Source of the DNA: Platanthera guangdongensis
Taxonomy: Eukaryota; Streptophyta; Magnoliopsida; Asparagales; Orchidaceae
Direction of reading: 5' to 3'
Length of the DNA stretch: 64,000 bases
Assembly: GCA_039583875.1 (NCBI GenBank)
Contig: CM077158.1
Coordinates: 124,989,900 to 125,053,899 of the forward strand
This document shows, piece by piece, positions 9,978 through 21,936 of this stretch. The first letter of the stretch is position 1. Each line of letters opens with the position of its first letter. The position numbers and the translations under genes were made by a program. The notes under the pieces were generated by a model. The model did not search any database. It was given only the letters and a program-made list of their open reading frames with translations, and was not told where the DNA came from.

Positions 9978-11944
9978 TTAATCAGCTACTGGATTGAATG
10001 GTTTATTAGCTGGCTTAGAATTTTTGTAAGAGAAATGATTTATGTTTGGTACTTCTGGGTTCGACGAATTCTTGTAAGTTCGTCGACCAGAGTTCGACGA
10101 ATAGGGCTGAGATCGTCGATCTCTGCTCAAAGAATGACAATAGTCATTTTCTGCGCCCCATGTTTGTCGAACTCTGCTCGACGAACCATACAAAGTTCGT
10201 CTATCGCAGTTAGACGAATTGTTATAACTGAAGTTTGCGTTCAGCGTTCGTCGATTTGGGTTCGACGAACTGGCCACATTTCGTCGATCTGAGTTCGACG
10301 AATGCTGTTGAACCTTGTTTTTATTAGTTGTTTTCTGATTTGTATTGCTCTTGTCTATGGGTATTTTCTCATTTCCTTTGGCAGAAACAAATTTAATGGG
10401 TGTGGTAAGAATATTTTTCTTAATTATGGAGGGCAGACCTAATGAAGCACCCAAGCCCTGCTGCCATTTAATCTGGCATTTACTGTGCTTGTTATGTCCA
10501 TCAGCTTGAGACTTCTTCCATTGAGAGATTGCTCAAGTTGTTTAGCCTCACATAAATCAGATTTTAATTTAATTATCTGCTCATTTGCTAAAGTTAGTTG
10601 ATCTTTTAGTTTAATATTTTCTAAGTTAACAGATTCAAGATTTCCTAGTCTTTCCCTAAGGGTTTTTATTTCTTTCTCTGAATTAATTTAATCTAAACAC
10701 ATATTTTTGAATTCAATTTTAAATAAATCAGAATTAAAATCAAAGCTTGAAAGAACCTGATCTACCTCTGAGTTTGAGGCTGCCTCATCTTCAGATTCTC
10801 CTTCTGATCCTGAACAGCTCCTGGAGGCATCAATTGCCATAAGGCAAACCTCCTTGGATCTTGCTTCTTCCTCTTCTTCACTTGAGTTGGAGAAGGATGA
10901 TTCTTCTTCAGTATCACTCCATGTTTCAGCAACAAAGCCTTTGTCTTTCTTTTTATACTTGCTGGAGGAGGGTCTGCTGCTGTATTTTCTCCTGGAGTCC
11001 TTTTCTCTGCTTTTCTCCTTCTTCTGGTTTTCTGGACATTCAGAGATGTAATGTCCAGGTTTTCTACATCCAAAGCACAAAACCTCCTTGGTTGGTGTCT
11101 TGTCAAATTTGGGCTTATCATCCTGCCTGGATGATTTTCTTTTGAAATCCTTTCTAGCCATCTTATAAGATCTTTTTGCAAAGAGGCTCATGAGTTCTTC
11201 ATTTGATGTTTAGGTCTCACTTTCCTCAGATGCCTTGAAGGCTATACTGTGATCCTTTCTCACTGGAGTTGTTGATTTATGTTCTGCTGCTTCTCTTGAT
11301 TTGATCAACTGCTCATAAGACTTTAATTTGCCTAGCAGAGATTCAGTTGATATCTCATTTAGGCTTCTGACTTCTTTGATAGGCCAGATTCTTGAGTCCC
11401 AAGAGCTAGGGAAGCACATCAAGATTTTGTCATTCACCTCTGTAAGGGTGATATCTTTATCCAAGGTTTTAAGCTCATTGATGATTGAGCTCAACCTGTT
11501 GTACATTTCAGCAACTGATTCTGCCTCATCCTTCTTAAAATTCTCATATAGGGATATGAGATTTGATCTCCTGTCTTTCCTTTCATCTGCTAAACCAGCT
11601 ACCATTTGGTTGAGGGAGTCCCAAATGGCCTTGGCTGAGGTGCACTCAGCCACCTTCTGAAATATGTCATTTGACATTGTCTGAACCAAGATGTTCATTG
11701 CTTTTGCATCTGCAATTTTGGCTTTCTTGTATGCATCATTATTCTCTGGAGGAGGTACTACAGTCATGTTTGTAGAAGTGCTTGGAGAAGCTGTAGGTGC
11801 TGGAGGTACACCTGTTAAGATAGAAGCAAAAATATCCTCATCAATAGAATTCATATATAATTTGATTCTTGCCTTCCAGATGGCAAATCTGTTAAGATTG
11901 CATACTGGAGATCTGATGCTTGCATAATCCTTATTTTGAGCCAT
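9978..11944 (-). pseudogene. gag: Ty1/copia gag (element E2), broken
   Basis: The N-terminal part (11944-11210) is a copia-type Gag of the UBN2/DUF4219 kind by look (NRFAIWKARIKLYM). An in-frame stop follows at 11210. The frame then resumes with a CCHC zinc knuckle CFGCRKPGHYISEC near 11075 and an acidic serine-rich linker, and stops again at 10688. A shifted frame at 10454-9978 continues with a repetitive SSNxxRR region encoded by the TCGTCGA array. The protein would form the particle and bind RNA. At least two stops and one frameshift disable it. Confidence 0.75.
10061..10306. repeat. TCGTCGA / TCGACGAA array inside the E2 gag gene
   Basis: About a dozen copies of TTCGTCGA or TTCGACGAA, several in head-to-head pairs. 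On the minus strand they are translated as repeated serine-serine-asparagine ... arginine-arginine blocks in the C-terminal part of Gag. The word matches the LTR array of the same element. Confidence 0.8.
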
Positions 11945-12091
11945 TTCTGTGAAGAAAGAAATCTAATAAAGGAAACAAAACAGTCAGATCTAACTAGAGG
12001 GATCTTTATGGTTTAGGTGTTAGCCTGTACAACCAGTTAACCTCTTAAGGTGTGGTATTTTAACCAACCTTGCTTTGATACCAATTAAAAG
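11945..12091 (-). other. E2 leader with primer binding site
   Basis: The minus-strand sequence TGGTATCAAAGCAAGG (12083-12068) matches the usual plant primer site complementary to initiator methionine tRNA. It lies a few bases inside the 5' LTR, followed by a short leader to the gag ATG at 11944. Confidence 0.75.
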
Positions 12092-13846
12092 TGCAGGTTA
12101 GATCTGAAATACTCTAGAGGGGGGGTGAATAGAGTTTTGTGCTCGCTACAAACTTTTTACAACTTTTGCTGTAATCCTAAGTGAATAGATTGGCAAATAA
12201 AGAAATAAACACAGCAACCTAACCAATCACAGAACACAGCCAAAATAAAAAGAAAAAGGGCAACCAGACGACACAAGAAATTTATAGTGGTTCCCCAACC
12301 TGGGTGCATCCACTCTTCTACCACCCTAGTAGGAATCCACTCAGGTTTTTGATCAGGTGCCTGACACCAATGAGCTTTTGTTCAGGTGCTCAAAAACAAA
12401 AACCTCAAGTCTTTTGGTAGGAGACTTGCAACTAGGAATAATTTTGAAGGGACTTAAAACCTGTACAGAATATGGAAAAGGGGTAATGGTGTCTTCTCTT
12501 TCTCAATAACAACTGAGAAGACTAGTGGATTGATGTCAGCAGATTGCTCCCCCTGAGATCTTGAATGGATCAAGAAATCTGGAGCACTACTTCAGGGTGA
12601 CAGGTCTTCAAAGAGCTTGAGTGCCTGGACCAGAGATTGCTTCAGGAACTTCTTTGACAGATAGAGTTTTGTTGTCCTTCTGAAGTTGTCCTGTAGGAGT
12701 GAAGGGAGAAGACTCTTGATAGTGATTGAATGTTCTTCTTATTCTTGATGATGTTCTCTGGCCTGGGCTGATTGCAGAAAAGGACTTTTGATTTCTGTAA
12801 GATTATTCTTCTGTGCAATGTCTGTATGTGTCTGTGTGTCTGTATCTGTATCTCTGCTTAATCTTTTCTTTTCAGACTTTTTACTGACTGAGGAACATTC
12901 GAAATTTGAATGTTTGAGCAGTAATTGCAGTCGGCTTGGGAAGGAAGCGACAATCAATGAATTCCCTAACTGTCCCATGGAAAACGGCATGTAATAATTC
13001 ATGATCAATGCTCGTTCCAACGGTAACATTCCGAGAAGATTGAGCATTAATTACTCAGGAATCATCGGCAAGAAAAGGGACGGAAAACTGGAAAAGACCT
13101 AAGTCTGGAATCGTCGAACGAAGAACAGGAATCATCGAGCTGAGTTCACAGTTCGTCGAGCTGAGCTGATGGTTCGTCGACCAGACAATATCAATTAGTC
13201 TTCAAGGAAATCTTGTCAATTCTGCTACAATCTTCGTCGAACTGACAATCTTCATTCGTCGAACAGAGTTCCAAAATCGTCGACCGAAGAATGATTGTGG
13301 ACTTAGAATCTGAGAAGTCTCTGACTGGGAAGGATTCAAATCGTAGACCAGAAATCGTCAAGTAGAGTACTGAATTCGTCGACCTGCGAAGATGACTTCG
13401 TCGACCTGAGAAGTTGACTTCATCGACCTGAGAAGTTGTGAACTTGAGGTCCAAGTTCGTTGAGCTCAGAATCTAGTTCGTCGACCAAAGCCTGAAGTTG
13501 GACTTAGAAAAATCTGGAGTTATCCTGACTTTAGCTTGTTGAAGTATCTCAGTCTTCGTCGAACAGAGAACAAAGATCGTCGAGCTCAGCACAGAGAAAT
13601 AACTCAAGATCGTCGAGCTCAGAACGCCTTTCGTCGAGCTGAGTTCGACGAACGTCGAACTCATTTTACTTGGTCTTGAAATCTTCTACGTCTTGAGTCT
13701 CTGATAGTCTGGAGGATGGCTGGTCCATCTGAAGTTGACTCTAAGGACTTGGCCTAGACTCTAGGACACAAATTTGACCCTGGCTATACATGTTGGGTCA
13801 CATCCTAAGCTAGTGAACCTAGCCCAAATCAACTAGGGATCCAACA
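12092..13846 (-). mobile_element. 5' LTR of Sirevirus-like element E2
   Basis: On the minus strand it starts TGTTGGATCC (13846) and ends next to the primer binding site. Like E1 and E3 it has a C-run/CTCTAG motif near its 3' end (about 12113-12126). U3 carries the TCGTCGA array (13106-13660); I found no convincing TATA box. The PBS-side boundary is uncertain by a few bases. The other LTR is outside the window. The five bases after 13846 (CATTT) would be one copy of the target duplication. Confidence 0.75.
13106..13660. repeat. TTCGTCGAnCnGAG array in E2 LTR U3
   Basis: About 18 copies of a word close to TTCGTCGAnCTGAG, mostly in one orientation, with a few TTCGACGAA inversions near the end. 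One-base variants such as TTCATCGA are common and look like CpG decay. Confidence 0.85.
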
Positions 13847-13894
13847 CATTTTCATTTGCTTGAGGGCAAGCAAAAACTCTACCATGGGGGATTT
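13847..13894 (+). other. Tail of element X internal region with polypurine tract
   Basis: A short remnant ending CATGGGGGATTT directly before an LTR start TGATGACTAG. The phrase TTGAGGGCAAGCAAAA plus this tract is familiar from 3' ends of large plant gypsy elements (Athila/Tat-like, from memory). E2 inserted here and removed the rest from view. Confidence 0.5.
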
Positions 13895-15643
13895 TGATGA
13901 CTAGTTTTAGTCATCCCTTTTGGGTAGTTTAGTATTCATAATTCTTAGGTTTTATTATAGTTTTATGTATTTATATGCTTGTTATGTTGTTATTTTATTT
14001 TTAATGTTTTGTTATGTTATGATATAAAAATTCATAGTTTTATTTATATGTTTTATGTATTTTCACTTTTATTTTTTTATGTTCTATGTTTATCTATGTT
14101 ATGTTATAAAAATTATAACTAATGTATGTGTTATGTTTTTTATTTGTAGGTTCATGGCCCAACTACATGCAACATGGAGCAGCCCTTGTACATGAATGCA
14201 GCCCACTTCTTCACTTGTGGTGCAACCCACATCATGATGCAGCTGACCCCCTTTAATTGATGCTACCCGAGCCATTGGTGTAGACATCTTCAAGTTGGCC
14301 GGTCTTCATTGGTGCAGCCCAAGTCCAGCCCCTCCATGACACAACCCGAGCCCATGCAGCTCATTGGTGCAGTCCGTCCTCTTCCTTACTCCAAGAGATC
14401 CAGCCCACTTCAAAGATCCATGTGGTGCAGCCCACTTCAACCATGCAACCCACTCCATTCAATGCATACATCCAGCCACCTTGTATGGCTCCCCATTTAA
14501 TTAGTTGGCCGGCCACACACCCTCTCCCTCTCTTATTTATTTCTCATCCACTCCCTCTCTCCCCCCTCATTAAATGAAATGCATTCCCCCTCTCCAAGCA
14601 CATGGTCGGCCACTTCACTTATCCCCTTCATCTTCATTCCATTCTAGAACCTTCTCCCTCTCCTATAAAAGGAATCTATGCCTTATGCTTTGAAAAAAGT
14701 TAGATTTTGGAGAGAGTGAATTTTTGTTTTGTAATAAATTTATGTTAAGAAGTTTAGTGAAGTTTTGGAGTTGAGTTGTAGAAGAGCAAAAGAGCTAGTG
14801 AGTTGTTATTTTCTTTCATTATTGTTGTAGTCTTTTCATTATTGTAATCCTTTTCTTTCAACTTAATATAATATTGCCTTTTTTTAATATTGTGTTCTCT
14901 TTTATTTTTGCGAGTAATGAAAATGAATTTCTTTCATCCTACTTTGATTTCAATTTCCATTATGAGTAGCTAATCTTCCTTAGTATTCGATCGTGAGGAT
15001 CCATGAAGTGAGATGAGGGTATCTTTTATTTCGTAGTTTTATTGTTTTTGTCATTTCATTCTCGATCCTTCTTTGATGCTTCTCGTGTCGACTCTGTATT
15101 TCCGGTATACGGTAGTAGGCAACTTGATCTCATTTCATAGAAGTCGAGAGACTCGTTGATTTGAAAGATCACTCAAAGAAGGAAGGAGTTGCACGCAATC
15201 CTAGAGATAGGACGACGTAAATCCTCCGGATTGGAGTCAAATCCAATAGTGCCGATCACCTCGATAATGAAACTTTATGCCTCTTTGATTTGTAAAGAGA
15301 TTTCGATCAAAGCGTCTATAAGTTAGGAGACTTAATGCTCTAGCGAGATTTTGTCTTATTTTCGGATCCGTCACGGTCAAGTTTGATTTGCAAGTTTAAA
15401 ACTATACTTTTTATCTCCCTCATCTCGTTTCATGGTGAATCTTCGATCGAATGCTAACTTTTTATTATAAGTTTTCCGTCTAAAAATTATCTTTAGTTTA
15501 ATTTTAAAATTTTCAAAGTCCCAACAATCTTTTGGTAGGATAATAATAGAAGTGTGAGTAAGAGTAGTTGACAACCCCGAGTTTTAAATACGACCTTGGT
15601 ACTACAATTCGATAGGTACACTTGCCTGTTCGGGTTTTAGCCC
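13895..15643 (+). mobile_element. 3' LTR of gypsy-like element X
   Basis: Starts TGATGACTAGTTTTAGTCATCCC after a polypurine tract. It contains a repeated TGCAGCCCA word (14156-14460), a TATA box CTATAAAAGG (14663-14672), and ends near GATAGGTACACTTGCC. It has no coding capacity. The right edge is approximate, set where similarity to the E4 LTR begins (15644 matches sequence near 48680). The assignment to Athila/Tat rests on general appearance only. Confidence 0.55.
14156..14460 (+). repeat. TGCAGCCCA word array in LTR X
   Basis: About ten imperfect direct copies of (A/G)TGCAGCCCACTTC upstream of the TATA box. Unlike the other arrays the word is not palindromic. Confidence 0.6.
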
Positions 15644-16390
15644 ACCACTCAACCGGCGGCCAAATCCCTTTCTACTCCTCCTCTTTGCTCTCTCTTCTCA
15701 CTACCTCTTATAGACAAGGTAAAATGAGAATCTCTCTCTCAACTCCTGGCTTTAAAACAGCAGGGAGATGCCTGGGCTATTAGATCCCAAATGAAGGAAA
15801 CGAATCGCCACAAATCGCCGTCAAAACTTTATTTTTGGGCTGACACGGCCTGTGACACGCCCGTGTCACAGGCCATATACCTTAAGCGGCACACAACCGA
15901 CTTAATCCGAATAGGAAACGGCCCTGTGACACGCCCATATCACAGGCTGTATGCTCTGACACGGCTTCCGACACGCCCATGTCTATCCTGTGTTCACCAA
16001 GCCTCACCTCCCTGGCCAAACCTAGAGAAGGACACGGCCATGTGACACGCCTGTGTCACAGGACGTGTGCCTAACTCGACTTCCTTGGCCAAATACAGAG
16101 GACATGACCATGTGACACGCCCGTGTCATAGGCCATGTGCCCAACTCGAGTGTCTCTCAAGAATCATCGAGTGCATTTCGTCGAGTGGAGTTCGTCGAAC
16201 CAGAGGAGGACACGGCCTCGGACACGCCCGTGTCGCAGGCCGTGTTCCCTCTCGAGAACTCGTTGAGTGCATTTCGTCAAGCACTCGACAGGCTGCTCAA
16301 CCTTACAGAGCAGAATACGGCTTGGGACACGCCCGGGTCCCAGGCCGTGTTGCCCAACATTTGCTCAATTTTGGGATTTGGGGTTTTACA
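15644..16390 (-). mobile_element. 3' LTR piece of Tekay-like element E4
   Basis: Homologous to 48680-48965 of E4's 5' LTR in its left part, then continuing beyond where that copy is cut. It ends (plus sense) ...GGGGTTTTACA at 16390, next to the polypurine tract complement 16391-16404. It contains a GACACGnCCGTGTC palindrome array (15838-16350) and, on the minus strand, TATAAGAGG (15712-15704). The promoter-distal part of this LTR was displaced by element X. Confidence 0.75.
15838..16350. repeat. GACACGnCCGTGTC palindrome array (E4 U3)
   Basis: Around ten blocks of ACACGGCC/GACACGCCCGTGTC/GGCCGTGT, arranged as nested inverted repeats. TCGTCGA words also occur (16168-16200), the same word that dominates copia element E2. 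Confidence 0.8.
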
Positions 16391-16507
16391 ACCCTCCTCT
16401 CCTTACAAGAAATTTTGTCCCAAAGTTTACACACAGTAAGGAAATAAAAGCACGATGTTATAACTCGACAAAAGTTTGATACACCTTGACACGCACTGCA
16501 CAATAGG

Positions 16508-19127
16508 TTAAACAAACATCTCGGGAAATTCACTGGACTGCTCTTGCTCCCATGTTAGCTCCTCATGGCCACAATTGTCCCATTGGACCTTGACCATTCC
16601 GATTGTCTTGTTCCGCAACTTTTAGCGGCTCTATACTCGATCCAAATTGGCCTAACCTTCATTGTTATCCCATACTCAACCGACACCCGATCATTCTCAA
16701 TCACTTGAGCTGGATCTTTGACAGCTTTTCGAAGCACATATATGTGGAACACATCATGTAATCCACCCAATTCTGCCGAAAGAGCTGACCGATAGGCATC
16801 TTCCCCAATTCGTTCCACCACTTCAAACAGACCAAGATATCTCAGACTTAACTTTTTCAGATGCCGAATCATGGACACACCTTTGAAGGGTTTAATATTC
16901 AATTATACCCAATCGCCCACCGCGAACTTCACGTTCCGGTGTTTGGCGTTGTAGTACTTTACTTGACGATCCTGGGGTATCAATAGCCTTTTCCAAATAG
17001 AGCGTATCGTCGAGTTAGCTTCTTCGACTTCTTTATGCATATATAGTTTGGATTCGCCTGCTTCTGACCAAGCTAACGGTGTACGACATTTACGACCATA
17101 CAAAGCTTCAAACGGTGCCATACCGATGCTCGTTTGGTAGCTATTATTGTAGGCAAACTCCACCATATAGAGATGATCCTCCCATCTCTTACCAAAATCC
17201 AGGGCGCACATTCAGAGCATATCATCCATTATTTTGTTGGTCCTCTCAGTTTGCCCATCTGTTTGGGGATTAAAGGCCGTACTGAACGTTAACTTCGTTC
17301 CCAACAACTGATGGATTAGCCTCCAATCATTCGATGTGAATCGCCCATCACGGTCACTCACGATGCTATGGGGAACACCGTGCAATCATACAATCTGTTC
17401 CACATAGAGTTTTGCCAAACTTTTCACTGAATCGTCCCGCTTGTTCGAAAGGAAGTGAGCCACTTTAGTCAATCGGTCTAGAATCACCAAGATTGAATCA
17501 TTCCCGCATTGAGACCTCGGCAACCCATGCACGAAATTCATTGAAATATCATCAAACTTCTATTCCGGAATAGGTAATGACAACAAGAAACCTTCGGGCT
17601 TCTGGCATTCCGCTTTCACCAAAGCACAAGTATGACAGTTAGCCACATAATGAGCTATGTCTTTCTTTAGTCCCGGCCACCAGAACTACTTTTTCATGTC
17701 CTTGAACATCTTTGTGCTCCCAGGGTGAATTGAATATTTTGTAAAGTGAGCTTCATACATCAATTCTTCTCACAACTTACCCATACGCGGGACGCACAAA
17801 CGACCATCTTTCCGCAAAAGGCTGTCATCCCAGGAGAATTGGCAAACTAGCCCCTCCTTTGCATAGTGTTGGAGACTTTCATCTAGCTCTGTTGCTCGTC
17901 AAACCCTAGCCGCAAGGTTATATTATACCTCCGTCCAGTTTAAGCATTCATCGTCTGTGGTATTCTTGTCAACACAAGAAATCTCTAAAGCTTCCAACTC
18001 CTGTATCAGGCGCTCATCATGCATCTACAACCATTTTGCCCTTGATGGAGTCCCACAACTCAAGGCATCAGCGAGCACGTTCCCCTTCCCGGTAGTATAA
18101 TTAATATCAAAGGTGTAGTCCTCAAGGAACTCCATCCACCTTCGTTGTCACATATGAAGATCCTTTTGATCAAACAAGTACTTTAGGCTCTTATGGTCCG
18201 TAAAGATATCCACTTTTACTCCATATAGATAATTCTGCCACAATTTAAGTGCAAAGATCACCGCCGCCAACTCCAAGTCGTGGACGGGATAATTTCTCTC
18301 ATGCACTTTCAACTGGCGTGATCTATAAGCAATCACCTTTCAAAATTGCAGATGAACGTAGCCTCAGCCGCTCCCTGATGCATCACTATAGATCTCATAG
18401 CCGTTTGTACCACATGGCGATGTTAGAACAGGCGTCATGGTCAAATGACTCTTTAGCTCTTCAAAAGCTCACACGCACTCTGGAGTCCAAATAAAATTCT
18501 GATCTTTCCATGTTAATGTGGTAAGACGTAAAGCGATCCGTGAGAAGTTTTCCACAAAACGTCTATAGTAGCCTGCCAGTCCAAGGAAGCTCCTGACCTC
18601 GGCCACCGAAGATAACACCAGCCATACATCAACAAACTCCGATACAATTGGACCATCACTCACACTGGCCTTTGGCTCAACAGTCTGAACAAGTGTGAAG
18701 TATAACTTCGTGCCCTTCCGAACAGTATTGATGACTTGGATTGCAGACATCAAGGACCCGCTCACCCCTCACATACTAGCAAACTTCATCTCAAGCTCGG
18801 TATTCTGGCCTAGTCTGATCTCTTTTAAATTGCAATCAATAAAGGCATGCTGCTCTGAGAACCATTCCATACCAAAGATCACATCAAACTCCAATATCGG
18901 TAGCACAGATGCATTCAAACAAAAATCCCGACTTCCAATTTGAACCTCCACATCGCAATACCTATCTGCAAGCATCACACATCCATTCGGTAATAACACC
19001 TTTACACGGTCTGTTGTCTCATGACTCAGTACTCCAATTCGAGCAACAAAGTCCTTAGACAGAAATGAATGCGAAGCACCCGTATCAAACAGTGCTCTTG
19101 CTGGATTATTCCGAATCAAAACAAAGC
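16508..19127 (-). pseudogene. pol: Tekay-like chromovirus pol (E4), broken and lacking RT
   Basis: Reading down the minus strand: protease ALFDTGASHSF (near 19080), a linker, then a jump at about 18610 from SEFVDV straight to the RT-end motif [15 protein letters not shown]. The catalytic reverse transcriptase core is deleted. RNase H ([19 protein letters not shown], near 18310), an integrase zinc-finger remnant, integrase core (EFAYNNSYQTSIGMAPFEAL, near 17150) and a C-terminal chromodomain-like tail (VQWDNCGHEELTWE) follow, with many stops and frameshifts. E3 interrupts the gene at 19127; its upstream part continues at 45711. The element could only have moved with help from others. Confidence 0.85.
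19123..19127. repeat. Target-site duplication of E3 (left), AAAGC
   Basis: AAAGC directly left of E3 is repeated at 45706-45710 directly right of it. This proves that 19128-45705, with its nested dimer, is one insertion into E4. Confidence 0.9.
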
Positions 19128-20119
19128 TGAAAGATACAGTACCTAAACACCTAGAGGGGGGGGGTGAATAGGTAACCAAATTCTTTTTGACTTTTTATGG
19201 CAACAATCAGTTTCTAACACAGTATTTAATCTACTATTGCACATCAATCACACAGCATACACAGCAAACCACAAGCACAGTAGACACATAGTTTTATAGT
19301 GGTTCCCCAAGCTTTGGGTACATCCACTTTCCCCCTTCGCCTATCTAGCAGTGTACTAGATTCGGCCAAACTCCTCCACTAACTCAGAACCCAAACTGGT
19401 TCCTACACCTCAGGCCCAAGGCCCTATAACTCTGCTTTTCCACAAAGCCTACACTCAGCCACAAAGGCCTACACTCAGCCACCAAGGCCTACACTCAGAC
19501 AACAAGGCCTACACTCAGCCACCAAGGCCTACACTCAGAGATATAACTCTCCTACCCTCAGCCTTTATAATTACAGGCTTACAAGACTCAGATCCAAAGG
19601 ATCCTACAAGTTATAATGAATACAAAAAGTTTAAACTCAACAACTCAGATGAAAGATAGATAAGTTGTGAGATTCTTGATGAGTTCTTGGAAGAACCCAG
19701 CTGGACTCAATCTGACTTAGCTTTCTTCAAAGCTTCTTGAAAGTAGAACTCAATAAGATTGACTCCTTCTGCAGTTGATCCTTGATCTCTGCTACTTAAG
19801 ATTCAGAATAAATCTGAACCCTTCTTCTCAGTCTGGTTCCAACAACTGATTTCTTGGATGGAGCTCTCTCTCTCCAACTTCTTAGATCTTCACTTGATAG
19901 CAAGATCTTCTTTGTTAAAATACTTGATCAATGATCTGAACTTGATTACAATCATCAATTTCTGTAGACAGTGTAAGCCTATTTATAGGCCTTCTTCATG
20001 GTAACCGGCTGGTCCGGTCCATAACTGATTTCTGATAACTCTGACAGGTGCTGTAGACCGGCTGGAATGGCAGCTGTCAAGTCATCTAGTCAGTTCTTGA
20101 AAATTCTCTAACTGTCTGA

Positions 20120-20730
20120 AAGTGTCGAGACTTTCTGTCTTCAAGTGTCGACACTTATAGACCAAGTGTCGACACTAGTTGTCTAAGTGTCGACACTAGC
20201 CTACAAGGTGTCGACACAACTCCTTGTGTTGTCGATTCTATGTCTCGACACAGCTTCTTCTTCATGTGTCGACACTGAAATTGAGTGTCGACACAAGTAC
20301 TTGATCTTCTGTATTTTGCTGAATTCTTCTAAGTGTCGACACATCTCCTTTGGGTCGACACATCTTCATGTGTTGAATCTGTTAAGTGTTGACACTTCTT
20401 CTTGGTGTCGACACATGTCTTTAGTGTTGATACTTGCTGAGTGTCGACACAGCTCCTTGTGTCGACACATTCCTCTTCTGTCGATACTTCAGCTGTGTGT
20501 CGACACATTCCCTTAGTGTCGACACATGTACTTAGAATAATTTTGTTGATCTTGCTGTTCTTTGCTAAGTGTCGACACAGCTCCATGTGTCGACAATTTC
20601 TTCAAGTGTTGAGTCTTCAGCTGAGTGTCGACAAATTGTTCTGGGTGTCGACACTTTCTTCAAGAGTTGACTCTTCTGTTGAGTGTCGACACATTGTTCT
20701 GGGTGTCGACACTTGTACTTAGTGTCTGCT
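20120..20730. repeat. TGTCGACA array in E3 3' LTR (first part)
   Basis: More than 15 copies of TGTCGACA and near variants. The array continues across the nested insertion at 34357-34625. Confidence 0.9.
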
Positions 20731-20732
20731 AA

Positions 20733-20737
20733 CTTTT
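20733..20737. repeat. Target-site duplication of CRM-like dimer, CTTTT
   Basis: CTTTT occurs immediately left of the dimer and again at 34350-34354 immediately right of it. The undisturbed E3 5' LTR has a single CTTTT at the same place (near 45290). Confidence 0.85.
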
Positions 20738-21936
20738 TGGTGTAGGGATGTTTGTGAGATGGACGTGCTTACGCTAACGGCGGGTTACCCATCACAGAAC
20801 ATAGAAAAAATAAGAGAGTGCTCCGACCAAAAGCGAACGAAAAGGGGTCGGTTGGCTCTCAAAAATACGGGACTCGATACAACGTCCTTAGGACCTACTC
20901 TCCAACAAGCACACAACTCGCGCCTAGCCGGACTCGATACCACGACCTTAGGACCTACCTCTCCAACAAGCACACGTCTCACCGCACCTACACAAGCATC
21001 TATTCTTTTCACAATAAGCCGTCAATCGCAGCAAAAATATATTTAGGAGCGGCGGTAAACGATAAGGAGGGATCAAGAACAAGTTGAGATTAACTCCCTT
21101 GTTAGCACTGAAGCGTGCCCCATCTTGGAGAACAAGTCAAGGCTAGGCCTAGTTTGTACTCCAGCGGATCTTCCAATCCGAAAAACAAGAGGGTCAATAA
21201 CAACGTTCGATTCAGATTTGCAAGCGAAAAACACTTTAAAATCGCGGAAAAGACGGTTGAATAACCTCCACAAAAATCTCACAGCAAGAAGCACAAAGAT
21301 AGGGAAGAGATTACCCAACCAAGAAGAAGATCACACAATATTTGTGGGAGAATCACTCTCTCCACGGTTCCACCGGTTTCACACCGAAGGGGGCTGCTTC
21401 CTTCTTCCACGGAGTCGCACCGAGAGAAGCCACGCCGGAGTCGCACCGAACGGGGATGGAGGAGGCAAGGCTAGGCTTCACACCAAAGGGGGGGCGGCTA
21501 TTGGAATCTCTCCATGGCCGAAATTTCTCTTAGGGGAGTTTAGGTTTTCTTCATCCAATGCATAACTCATCATAATATCCTCCTTTAAATAGGAGTTACA
21601 AAAGAGATCCAACCATCCATGATGGAGATGAAATCTCATCCATCCGGGCGGTTACATACACACCAAGGGTTTAATAGCACACCAACATAAAAATAAAAAT
21701 AATACAAGCCAAATGTTTTAAGCAATTAAAATAAAACTAAGTAAAAGTATTAAGCAAGCTTTGCGCGCCGCGGACGGAGGTTGTATCGCAGCTTTCCGTT
21801 AGCGTCTGTGGCGTTGTCATGACGCCGCAAATCTTTAACTTGTTGCACCGCAGCAACCGGGTCATCATCAGGAAGTGTTGGAGGGGCCGCAGCAACCGGG
21901 TCATCATCAGGAAGTGTTGGAGGGGCCGCGCCATCA
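20738..21936 (-). mobile_element. CRM-like LTR 1
   Basis: 1199 bp. Carries a direct duplication of about 60 bases around GGACTCGATAC...CAAGCACAC (20871-20990), a C/G run near 21488 (length differs among the three LTRs), a TATA-like CTATTTAAAGG on the minus strand near 21595, and the end of pol with two 39-base repeats (21863-21930). Confidence 0.9.

Larger units (their letters stand above)
19128..20737 (-). mobile_element. E3 3' LTR, distal segment
   Basis: Matches 43684-45290 of the 5' LTR. It contains the C-run/CTCTAG end motif, five tandem copies of a 20-23 base unit around GCCTACACTCAGCCA (19446-19540), the TATA box (minus 19988-19979) and part of the TGTCGACA array (20120-20730). It breaks at 20737, where the CRM-like dimer is inserted. 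Confidence 0.9.

Noticed and set aside
21125..21565. Plus-strand ORFs in the CRM-like LTRs (also 27331-27744 and 33537-33947)
   Set aside because: Conserved only because the LTRs are near identical copies; no domain, and the length changes with the G run.
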